Assembly (NCBI GenBank): GCA_003695555.1
Contig: RFIU01000283.1
Location: 1-7,620 of the forward strand
Length of the DNA stretch: 7,620 bases
Reading direction: 5' to 3'
DNA from: Alphaproteobacteria bacterium
GTDB lineage: Bacteria > Pseudomonadota > Alphaproteobacteria > Sphingomonadales > Rhodothalassiaceae
Below the pieces are notes generated by a model. It searched no databases and had not been told where the DNA came from. It saw nothing but the letters and a program-made list of their open reading frames with translations. Positions 1 through 6,396 of this stretch are shown in pieces (positions within the stretch are counted from its first letter, which is position 1; the number at the start of each line of letters is the position of its first letter). Position numbers and translations under genes: made by a program.

Positions 1-48
1 GATTCTTCTGCCGATCGCACAGCGAGGAGGGAAAAGAAGAGAGCATGA
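1..48 (+). CDS. Possible 3' end of an upstream gene (partial)
   Basis: The frame that begins at base 1 is open to a TGA at 46-48, giving a short charged tail (DSSADRTARREKKRA). That TGA overlaps the adaptor's ATG at 45-47 as ATGA, the same arrangement used by the ATPase/permease pair further along the operon. This suggests an upstream gene translationally coupled to the adaptor. Only 15 codons are visible, so nothing can be said about the product; an outer-membrane efflux protein would fit the context but this is a guess. The other two frames are also open here, so the call rests only on the ATGA coincidence. Confidence 0.3.
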   Translation, partial: DSSADRTARREKKRA

Positions 49-1340
49 GAAAAGCGATCCTGGGCCATCTGCGCGCCCATCCGTGGGCGAGCCTGCTGGC
101 CGTTGTCGTCGTCGGCGGCATCGTCTGGCTGTTTCTGCCGGCGGGGGCGCCGGAAACTCGCCCCGTCTTTCAGACCGCAACGGTCACGCGTGGCGACATT
201 CGTCGCGTCGTCTCGGCCTCGGGCCAGCTTTCGGCGGTACGCACCGTCTCGGTCGGCTCGCAGGTTTCAGGTCAGATCGAGAGCATCGCGGTCGATTTCA
301 ACAGCCCCGTCAAGGCCGGCCAGCCGATCGCGCGAATCGATCCGGCGCGCTTTCTGGCCGCCCAACGTCAAGCCAAGGCCGAACTGGAGGTCGCGCGTGC
401 GAACGTCCGCATGGCAGAGGCCGAAATCCAGCGAGCAGAAGCCGCGCTCGCACGCGAAGAGCGCGAGATGCAGCGCAAGCAGAAACTGCTCTCCCAAGGA
501 CACATATCTGAATCCGACCTCGACAAGCAGCGTCTCGCGCTTCGCACCGCCGAAGCGCAGCTCACTACCGCCAAGGCTCAGCTCGCCACCGCGCGCGCCC
601 AGGTCGGTCAGCGGAAGGCTCAGCTCGAACAGATCGAGGTCGATCTTGCCCGTACCGTGATCCGCTCTCCGATCGATGGTGTCGTCATCGAACGGGCCGT
701 CGATCCCGGTCAGACGGTGGCGGCGAGCTTTCAGACTCCCACCCTTTTCCGCATCGCCGAAGATCTCACCCGCATGCAGGTGGAAGCGGCGATCGATGAG
801 GCCGACATCGGCCAGGTGGCCCCAGGCCAGCCGGTCGCCTTTTCCGTCGATGCCTGGCCCGAGCAGACCTTCACCGGCCGTGTTGTCCAGATCCGCAAGG
901 CACCGAAGACCGAGCAGAATGTCGTCACCTATACGGTCATCGTATCGGCCGACAATCCTGACCAGAAGCTGCTGCCGGGCATGACTGCGACGGTCGAGAT
1001 CATCACCGGCGAAGCCCATGGCGTGCTGCGCGTGCCGATCACCGCCCGACGGTTTCGGCCACGGCCCGATCTTGTTGCCGATGGCGGGGAATCGAGAGCG
1101 AACAAGCCGTCGCGCGCCGGGAGGCGGCGATCGCTGCTGTGGAAGATCGCCCCGGATGGCGAACATGTCATGCCGGTGCCGGTGCGTTTCGGCATTGCCG
1201 ATGACGAGTGGGTGGCGATCGAAAGCCCTACGCTTGCCGAAGGTGACGCAGTGGTCGTCGGTGCGCGGAACGGCGAGACAAGGGGCAACGGCCGGGCTCG
1301 CTCAGGCGGCAGTATCCGGGTACGGCCCGCTCGCCGGTAG
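45..1340 (+). CDS. macA: MacA-like periplasmic adaptor (HlyD/membrane fusion protein) of an ABC exporter
   Basis: This protein should link an inner-membrane ABC exporter to an outer-membrane channel through the periplasm. Seen in the 431 aa: a short basic N-terminus and one membrane segment at about 15-33; a first half-lipoyl region at about 66-99 (VGSQVSGQIESIAVDF); a long Ala/Gln/Glu/Arg-rich alpha-helical hairpin at about 100-202; the second half-lipoyl region at about 204-238 (RSPIDGVVIERAVDPGQTV); a beta-barrel domain at about 243-322 including the LLPGMTATVEI signature; and a membrane-proximal domain from about 328 with the RVPITARRFRPRP segment typical of MacA-like proteins. It is longer than E. 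coli MacA (about 371 aa, from memory), partly from an Arg-rich stretch at 334-363 and a Gly/Arg-rich tail. ATG at 45 is preceded by AGGAGG at 25-30, a rather long spacing, but it places the membrane helix at the N-terminus. The ATPase gene starts 21 bases after the stop. The family call is strong; the cargo is unknown. Confidence 0.93.
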   Translation: MRKAILGHLRAHPWASLLAVVVVGGIVWLFLPAGAPETRPVFQTATVTRGDIRRVVSASGQLSAVRTVSVGSQVSGQIESIAVDFNSPVKAGQPIARIDPARFLAAQRQAKAELEVARANVRMAEAEIQRAEAALAREEREMQRKQKLLSQGHISESDLDKQRLALRTAEAQLTTAKAQLATARAQVGQRKAQLEQIEVDLARTVIRSPIDGVVIERAVDPGQTVAASFQTPTLFRIAEDLTRMQVEAAIDEADIGQVAPGQPVAFSVDAWPEQTFTGRVVQIRKAPKTEQNVVTYTVIVSADNPDQKLLPGMTATVEIITGEAHGVLRVPITARRFRPRPDLVADGGESRANKPSRAGRRRSLLWKIAPDGEHVMPVPVRFGIADDEWVAIESPTLAEGDAVVVGARNGETRGNGRARSGGSIRVRPARR

Positions 1341-1361
1341 AGACAGGGGAGAAAAGAGGGG

Positions 1362-2195
1362 ATGCAAGCACGACAGCAGAAGGAAATGCCGTCAGCGGCG
1401 GCCACTGCCGAACCGGTGATCCGGGCGGCGGGATTGACCAGGGACTATCATCTCGGTGACAGCATCGTGCATGCCCTTCGCGGCATCGACATCGAGATTG
1501 CGCGCGGCGAATTCGTCGCCATCATGGGCCCCTCGGGCTCTGGCAAGTCCACCTTCATGAATCTGATCGGCTGCCTCGATACCCCGACCGACGGGCGGCT
1601 GTGGATCGCCGGCGAGGAGGTCGAGCACCTCTCGCCCGATGATCTCGCGCATCTGCGCAATCGGCGCATCGGCTTCGTCTTCCAGCAGTTCAACCTGCTG
1701 GCCCGAACCTCTGCGCGCGACAATGTCGAAGTGCCCCTGATCTATGCCGGCGTACCGGCGCGCGAACGCCACGAACGCGCACACCGCGCGCTTGCGGAGC
1801 TCGGCCTGGCGACACACGAACGGCATCTGCCCAATCAGCTTTCCGGCGGCCAGCAGCAGCGTGTCGCGATCGCCCGGGCGCTGGTCAACTCTCCCGACAT
1901 CCTGCTCGCCGACGAGCCGACCGGCGCCCTCGACACCCGCACCGGCCTTGAGATTCTCGCCATCTTCCAGCGTCTCAATAAAGCGGGGCTGACCGTCGTG
2001 CTGGTCACCCATGAAGCCGACATCGCCGCCTGCGCCGATCGCATTCTGCGCTTTCGCGACGGCAGGCTGCTGTCCGACGAGGTCAATCCAGCGCCCGTCG
2101 ATGCGGCGGCCGAGCTCGCCGCCCTGCCCGCCGATGATGAGGAAAAAGAAGGCGCTCCGCCCTGCGTGCATCCACAAGAGTCGGAGCCACGATGA
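1362..2195 (+). CDS. MacB/LolD-type ABC transporter ATP-binding protein
   Basis: This is the cytoplasmic ATPase that powers the export complex. In 277 aa the full set of ABC motifs is present: Walker A GPSGSGKST at 56-64, Q-loop FQQFNLL around 107-113, signature LSGGQQQR at 160-167, Walker B ILLADEPTGALD at 180-191 with Glu185 as the catalytic base, and the H-loop histidine at 217 (VTHEAD). The sequence around GCLDTPT and EPTGALD is characteristic of the MacB/LolD/FtsE group. Unlike E. coli MacB, the ATPase is not fused to the permease. A non-conserved, acidic tail of about 38 residues follows the nucleotide-binding domain. Upstream purines include AGGGGA at 1345-1350 and a GAGGGG run abutting the ATG. 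A second ATG at 1386 (Met9) is possible and would lose only a non-domain leader. The stop overlaps the permease start as ATGA, implying translational coupling and matched expression. Confidence 0.95.
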   Translation: MQARQQKEMPSAAATAEPVIRAAGLTRDYHLGDSIVHALRGIDIEIARGEFVAIMGPSGSGKSTFMNLIGCLDTPTDGRLWIAGEEVEHLSPDDLAHLRNRRIGFVFQQFNLLARTSARDNVEVPLIYAGVPARERHERAHRALAELGLATHERHLPNQLSGGQQQRVAIARALVNSPDILLADEPTGALDTRTGLEILAIFQRLNKAGLTVVLVTHEADIAACADRILRFRDGRLLSDEVNPAPVDAAAELAALPADDEEKEGAPPCVHPQESEPR

Positions 2196-3421
2196 ACCTG
2201 CTGGCCAACCTCAAGGTGGCGCTGGTGGCGCTGCGCACCAATCTGATGCGCTCAGTTCTGACCATGCTCGGGATCATCATCGGTGTCGGCGCGGTGATCG
2301 GTGCGGTTTCGGTCGGCAAGGGTGCGCAGCGGATGGTGGAAAATCAGATCAATGCGCTGGGCGCCAATCTGCTGGTCGTCTTTCCCGGTGGCGGTCATCG
2401 CGGACCGGTCCGCGGCACCTCCAGCGGCGTTCCGCTGACCTTGGCCGATGCGCAGGTACTGGCCACGCGGATTGCCCAGGCCCGGGCCGTCGCTGCGATG
2501 GTAAGGGGGGGCGCGCAGGCCGTGCTCGGCAATGCCAACTGGGGAACCCAGCTCGTCGGCGTCACGCCCGCCTATCGCGAGGCCCGCGATCTGGAACTCG
2601 CGGAAGGGCGCTTCATCACCAATGCCGAGGTTCGCGCCGCCGCCAAGGTCGCGGTGCTCGGCGCACGCGTCGTCGAGGAGCTGTTCGGCGAATCGCTGGC
2701 CGTCGGGGCGACGATCCGCGTCAATCGCACACCGCTGAAGATCGTCGGCGTTCTGAAGAAGAAGGGACAATCCGGTTTCGGCAGCGATCAGGATGACGTC
2801 GTCATCGTGCCGATCACCACGGCGACCAAACGCCTGCTCGGCCAGCGCCGCGGCCGGGCGGATGCCGTCAATACGATCTTCGTCGAGGCGCAAAGCCGCG
2901 CCGACATTCCGCTCGTCGAAAGACGCATTCGTGAGATCCTGCGCGAACGCAAGCATGTTCGCGCCGGCGCCGACGATCCCTTTCGCATCGTCAATACCGC
3001 CCAGATGCAGGAATTCGGCGACCAGGCGACAACCATCTTCAGCATGCTGCTGGGCTCGATCGCATCGATCTCGCTGGTTGTCGGGGGGATCGGGATCATG
3101 AACATCATGCTGGTCTCGGTCACCGAGCGTACTCGAGAGATCGGCCTTCGCATGGCGCTCGGTGCGCGCCGGCGCGATATCCTCTCGCAGTTCCTCGTCG
3201 AAGCGGTGGTGCTCAGCGCGATCGGCGGCATGATCGGCGTGCTGCTCGGTATCACCTTGGCACGGGCGATCGCCCGCTTCGCCGGCTGGCCGGCACAGGT
3301 CGATCTGCCGATCATCTTCATCGCCGTCGGCTTCTCGGCGATCTTCGGCATCTTTTTCGGCTTCTACCCGGCGCGAAAGGCGGCCCGTCAGAATCCGATC
3401 GATGCGCTGCGCTATGAATAA
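2192..3421 (+). CDS. MacB-type ABC transporter permease (MacB_PCD + FtsX domains)
   Basis: Inner-membrane subunit that should couple ATP hydrolysis to movements of its periplasmic domain, driving cargo through the adaptor. In 409 aa: a cytoplasmic amphipathic start, membrane segment 1 at about 22-41, a periplasmic domain of the MacB core type at about 45-275 (including VVFPGGG, then a V-G-V-T-P-A-Y stretch near 122-128), and an FtsX domain with three further segments at about 283-307, 333-358 and 372-393. The coupling-helix motif TERTREIGLRMALGA lies at 311-325 and the C-terminus ends in the family-typical FYPARKAARQNPIDALRYE. Four membrane segments match MacB/LolC-like type VII ABC transporters. 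It lacks its own ATPase domain, which is supplied by the preceding overlapping gene. GGAG at 2183-2186 serves as ribosome site inside the ATPase gene. The cargo (lipoprotein, peptide, macrolide or lipid) cannot be read from the sequence. Confidence 0.94.
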   Translation: MNLLANLKVALVALRTNLMRSVLTMLGIIIGVGAVIGAVSVGKGAQRMVENQINALGANLLVVFPGGGHRGPVRGTSSGVPLTLADAQVLATRIAQARAVAAMVRGGAQAVLGNANWGTQLVGVTPAYREARDLELAEGRFITNAEVRAAAKVAVLGARVVEELFGESLAVGATIRVNRTPLKIVGVLKKKGQSGFGSDQDDVVIVPITTATKRLLGQRRGRADAVNTIFVEAQSRADIPLVERRIREILRERKHVRAGADDPFRIVNTAQMQEFGDQATTIFSMLLGSIASISLVVGGIGIMNIMLVSVTERTREIGLRMALGARRRDILSQFLVEAVVLSAIGGMIGVLLGITLARAIARFAGWPAQVDLPIIFIAVGFSAIFGIFFGFYPARKAARQNPIDALRYE

Positions 3422-3541
3422 GGCCGCTCGGCAGACGAATTGCAGGGATGCATTGACAGCGCCCCCCATGAAGCCGTTTCCTGCCGAACCGATCGCATCG
3501 GCGCGACGAACCATCACAAGAAGCAGCATGAGGACCGCATC
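3422..3541 (+). other. Intergenic gap between the export operon and the DUF885 gene
   Basis: This 120-base stretch is the longest non-coding interval in the window. The frame of the downstream gene stays open back to a TTG at 3440, but the residues it would encode are polar and Cys/His/Arg-rich and would hide the lipoprotein signal, so I treat it as untranslated. A perfect TTGACA sits at 3453-3458, but no TATAAT-like hexamer is found 16-18 bases later. There is no strong hairpin with a T-run after the permease stop, so read-through from the operon is possible. Confidence 0.5.
3529..3534 (+). promoter_or_regulatory. Ribosome binding site deciding the DUF885 start
   Basis: TGAGGA ends seven bases before the ATG at 3542, which is good Shine-Dalgarno spacing. 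It supports that ATG over the upstream in-frame TTG at 3440, and the resulting protein begins directly with a lipoprotein signal peptide. Confidence 0.6.
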
Positions 3542-5512
3542 ATGACCATCGTCAGCCTTCCGTCCTTGCCCCTCGTACGCACGCCGGGACTTTCCGCCCT
3601 TGCGCTCATTTTCGCTCTGGTCGCCTGCGGCCCGGCACCCGATGATGGGAAGGCCGATGCCCATCGCGCAAGCGATGCGAACACGGCGCTTGCCGAGGAG
3701 GCGAAACAGGCCAAGCCGCCGCTGCTTCTCGATGATGCCGGGGCACGCACCGTGCTGGATGAGGAAACCCGTGCATTTCTCGCAACTCAGCCGCTGCTTG
3801 CTAGCTTCAACGACCTGCCCGAAGAAGATGCTGGCGGCCCCTATAACGATCGCCTCACCGATTATTCACCGGCCGGTTTCGACCATGTACGGGCGGTCGC
3901 CCGTACGGCCGCGGATCACCTCTCGCGCATCTCTCGTGCCGGCCTGAAGCCGAAAACCCGCGTCGATCTTGATGTCGTCGAACAGGTCTTCCGCTATTAC
4001 GCCGGCGCCCCGGCCATCGAATACGGACTGATCGACAGCTACTTCGGGCATGTCCCCTATGTCGTCTCACAGATCAGCGGACCGCATCTCGACATTCCGA
4101 AGCTGATGCAGACGCAGCAGCGTTTGAAGAGCGAGGAGGACGTGCGCGACTATATCGCCCGCCTTGCCGGCTTCCGGAACGCCTTCGCCGGGATCATCGC
4201 CAAGATCGAGGCGGATGCCGCGATCGGTGCGGTCCCGCCGCGCATTCTGATCGAGCGCAGCCTGAAGCCGGTCGCCAATTTCATTGCCGAACCGCCGAAG
4301 CGCAATCCGCTCTATCTGGCACTCGCCCGCAAGATCACGACGATTCCCGGTCTTTCGGCCGATCGCCGTGCCGCCTGGCTCCACGAAGCCGAAGACGCCC
4401 TCTCGTACGCCGTCTATCCGGCCTATGCGGACCTGAAGGCGGTTCTCGTCAGCCTGCTGCCGCGCGGGCGAGCGCAAGCCGGTGTCTGGGCGCAACCCGA
4501 TGGCGAGCGCTTCTACGCCCATTCGGTGCGAATGCTCGGCGACACGACTCTCTCACCCGACGAGATTCACGACATCGGTCTGAAGGAGGTGGACCGGATT
4601 AGCAAGGAGATGGATGCGATCCTGCGTTCGCTCGGCTATCGTGAGGGAAGTGTCGGCGAACGGATGGTCAAGCTCGGAGAGGATCCGCGCTATCTCTTCC
4701 CCGACACGGACAGGGGGCGTGAGGAGATTCTCGACTATCTGCGCACGCTGGTAAAGGAAGTGAATGCGCGTGTGCCTGGGTGGTTCGCGACGATCCCGCC
4801 TCAGAAGCTGGAAATCCGCCGCATCCCGAAATTCTCCGAGGCCGGGGAAGCCGGCGGCTTCTATACCAATCCCTCGATCGACGGCAAGCGCCCGGGCATC
4901 TACTGGATCAATCTGCGCGACATGAAGGCCTGGCCGAAGTGGAGCCTGAAGACCCTGACCTATCACGAGGCGGTGCCGGGCCACCACTTCCAGATCTCGA
5001 TACAGATGAACGCCGGCGATCTGCCGCTGATGCGCAAGCTCGCCCCCTTCAACGCCTTTACCGAAGGCTGGGCGCTTTATGCGGAGCGATTAGCCGCCGA
5101 GATGGGGCTTTACAAGGATGATCCGCTGGGCAATCTCGGTCGCCTGCAAGATGAGCTGTTCCGGGCCGTGCGCCTTGTCGTCGATACCGGCATGCATGCC
5201 AAGCGCTGGTCACGCGAAAAGGCGATCGACTACATGTATTCGGTGACCGGCTCGGACCAGTCAGAAGTGGTTCCCGAGATCGAGCGCTACATGGCCTGGC
5301 CGGGTCAGGCGCTCGGCTACAAGCTCGGCCAGCTCAAGATTCTTGAACTGCGTGAAGAGGCGCGGCGTGAGCTCGGCGACAGCTTCGACATCAAGGAGTT
5401 CCATGATGTCGTGCTCGGCGACGGGGCGGTACCGATGGCCGTGCTGGAAGCCAAGGTCAAGGCCTGGATCGCCCAAAGAAAGGCAGGCCCCGCTTCAGGC
5501 GGGAATGGATAG
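3542..5512 (+). CDS. DUF885-family lipoprotein, putative zinc metallopeptidase
   Basis: Exported 656-aa protein. Residues 1-28 form a signal peptide ending in the lipobox LVAC, with Cys29 as the predicted lipidated residue. Residue +2 is Gly rather than Asp, which argues for outer-membrane rather than inner-membrane location. An acidic, Ala-rich linker precedes the globular domain that starts near residue 70. Its hallmark is HEAVPGHH at 475-482 followed by FTEGWALYAERL around 505-517, with Glu508 a likely third metal ligand. This is the DUF885 signature; the family is generally grouped with metallopeptidases because of this His-Glu...Gly-His motif, but few members are characterised and the substrate is unknown. 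Length is normal for lipoprotein members, with no frameshift. It follows the export operon in the same direction. Its last 18 bases overlap the end of the convergent nucleotidyltransferase gene. The family call is firm; peptidase activity is inferred. Confidence 0.92.
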   Translation: MTIVSLPSLPLVRTPGLSALALIFALVACGPAPDDGKADAHRASDANTALAEEAKQAKPPLLLDDAGARTVLDEETRAFLATQPLLASFNDLPEEDAGGPYNDRLTDYSPAGFDHVRAVARTAADHLSRISRAGLKPKTRVDLDVVEQVFRYYAGAPAIEYGLIDSYFGHVPYVVSQISGPHLDIPKLMQTQQRLKSEEDVRDYIARLAGFRNAFAGIIAKIEADAAIGAVPPRILIERSLKPVANFIAEPPKRNPLYLALARKITTIPGLSADRRAAWLHEAEDALSYAVYPAYADLKAVLVSLLPRGRAQAGVWAQPDGERFYAHSVRMLGDTTLSPDEIHDIGLKEVDRISKEMDAILRSLGYREGSVGERMVKLGEDPRYLFPDTDRGREEILDYLRTLVKEVNARVPGWFATIPPQKLEIRRIPKFSEAGEAGGFYTNPSIDGKRPGIYWINLRDMKAWPKWSLKTLTYHEAVPGHHFQISIQMNAGDLPLMRKLAPFNAFTEGWALYAERLAAEMGLYKDDPLGNLGRLQDELFRAVRLVVDTGMHAKRWSREKAIDYMYSVTGSDQSEVVPEIERYMAWPGQALGYKLGQLKILELREEARRELGDSFDIKEFHDVVLGDGAVPMAVLEAKVKAWIAQRKAGPASGGNG

Positions 5513-6385
5513 CTTGGCGGCGCGCGCGAGCAGCAGGGGTTCGACCAGGGAAAGATCGTCGATCGTGTCCACATCGACGGCGGCCTCGGCGTCATTCAGC
5601 AGCACCGCGCCGAGCGCGCATCCGGTGCGCTCGCCCAGCCGCTCGAGGGCTGCGTCCAGGGTCAGCCATCCGAAACGATAGGCCAGCAGGGTGGCGATCC
5701 CCAGTTGTCGGGCCATCTTGAGCGGGCTCTTGCGATGCGCTTCGAGGCGCCGCCAGAAAGCGGCGACGGCGCGCGCACGGGTGGTTCGGAAGAGAAACAG
5801 ATTGGCGCCGGAAACCGCACAATCGCGAAATCGATAGAAGGTGGAGGGACGCGCCGGAAAGGCCGCGCGGACAAGCGCCGCCGGTACCAGCGCGATGAAG
5901 GCGTCGAAACCTTCGGCAGGCTCGGCGGCCTCAAGAAAGGCATTCACCGTCTCGCTCCGCAGCAGCGGATTGTCGGCGGTGGTCACCAGCAGCGCCGGCG
6001 CTTCAGCTGCCCGCCCCTCAAGAGACGAGAGAACGCTTGCCGACGGCCCGCCGGCGGCCGGGACCAGACTTACCTGAGCACGCAAATTCTCGGGCAGGGC
6101 ATCCCGGAAGACGTTCTGATCAATATCGCCCGGCACCGCCACGGTGACCGGTGGTTGAATGCGTGCATTCAACAGCGATTCGACCACCCAAGCCAGCATC
6201 GGCCGTCCCGCGACCGGAACCAGCGCCTTGGCCGGCTTGCCGGAGGCAGCGACCAGCGGATCCCCCTCGGCCCGTGTCCCGGCGAGCACCAGCGCCCGGA
6301 CGGGGCGGGCCCGCTGCCCTTTATCCTTCGTCGCTGAAAATTCCCGGGGCACCCGAAGTACGCGGCTGTAACGCTGATCGCTCAT
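5495..6385 (-). CDS. MobA-like NTP-transferase domain protein, substrate unknown
   Basis: A predicted cytoplasmic nucleotidyltransferase of 296 aa with a GT-A type Rossmann fold, which would transfer a nucleotide from an NTP to a sugar-phosphate, cofactor or alcohol-phosphate. Seen: ALVLAG at 31-36, the Lys-containing KALVPVAGRPML at 53-64, GGPSASVLSSL at 112-122, the metal-binding region TTADNPLL at 135-142 with Asp138, and AVDVDTIDDL at 269-278, a common closing motif in MobA/GlmU-like enzymes. The usual Gly-rich loop (LAGGxGxR) is replaced by LAGTRAEGDP, so the standard substrates (MobA, IspD, GlmU, CofC) cannot be assigned. A helical region at about 203-262 may be a subfamily insertion. 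I chose the ATG at 6385 because it lies 11 bases after the preceding gene's stop. The longer reading from TTG at 6565 would overlap that gene by about 170 bases. The ribosome site is weak (GGTGGA abutting the ATG), suggesting translational coupling. Confidence 0.85.
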   Translation of the reverse strand: MSDQRYSRVLRVPREFSATKDKGQRARPVRALVLAGTRAEGDPLVAASGKPAKALVPVAGRPMLAWVVESLLNARIQPPVTVAVPGDIDQNVFRDALPENLRAQVSLVPAAGGPSASVLSSLEGRAAEAPALLVTTADNPLLRSETVNAFLEAAEPAEGFDAFIALVPAALVRAAFPARPSTFYRFRDCAVSGANLFLFRTTRARAVAAFWRRLEAHRKSPLKMARQLGIATLLAYRFGWLTLDAALERLGERTGCALGAVLLNDAEAAVDVDTIDDLSLVEPLLLARAAKLSIPA

Positions 6386-6396
6386 TCCACCGACCG

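Noticed and set aside
267..1166. Minus-strand open frame of 299 codons opposite the adaptor gene
   Set aside because: It mirrors the coding frame of a well-supported membrane fusion protein and shows no motifs or ribosome site of its own.
1392..2177. Minus-strand open frame of 261 codons opposite the ATPase gene
   Set aside because: It lies entirely antisense to a gene with complete ABC motifs; the translation has no recognisable domain.
2011..2796. Plus-strand open frame of 261 codons straddling the ATPase/permease junction
   Set aside because: It overlaps two strongly supported genes in another frame, and its composition (Arg, Gly and Ser) is typical of a shifted frame.
3453..3481. TTGACA at 3453-3458 as a -35 promoter element for the DUF885 gene
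   Set aside because: At the expected spacing the sequence is GTTTCC, which is not TATAAT-like, so a sigma-70 promoter is not supported.
3440..3541. TTG-initiated N-terminal extension of the DUF885 protein
   Set aside because: It would bury the signal peptide and lipobox 34 residues in, and it lacks a good ribosome site, whereas ATG 3542 has TGAGGA at proper spacing.
2252..3664. Long minus-strand open frame of 470 codons opposite the permease and the DUF885 start
   Set aside because: It is antisense to a clear FtsX-family gene. Its translation is rich in Arg, Asp and Ala with no recognisable domain, as expected from a GC-rich mirror frame.
5705..6337. Plus-strand open frame of 210 codons opposite the nucleotidyltransferase
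   Set aside because: The minus strand has the conserved nucleotidyltransferase motifs; the plus-strand translation is low complexity and Arg/Gly-rich.
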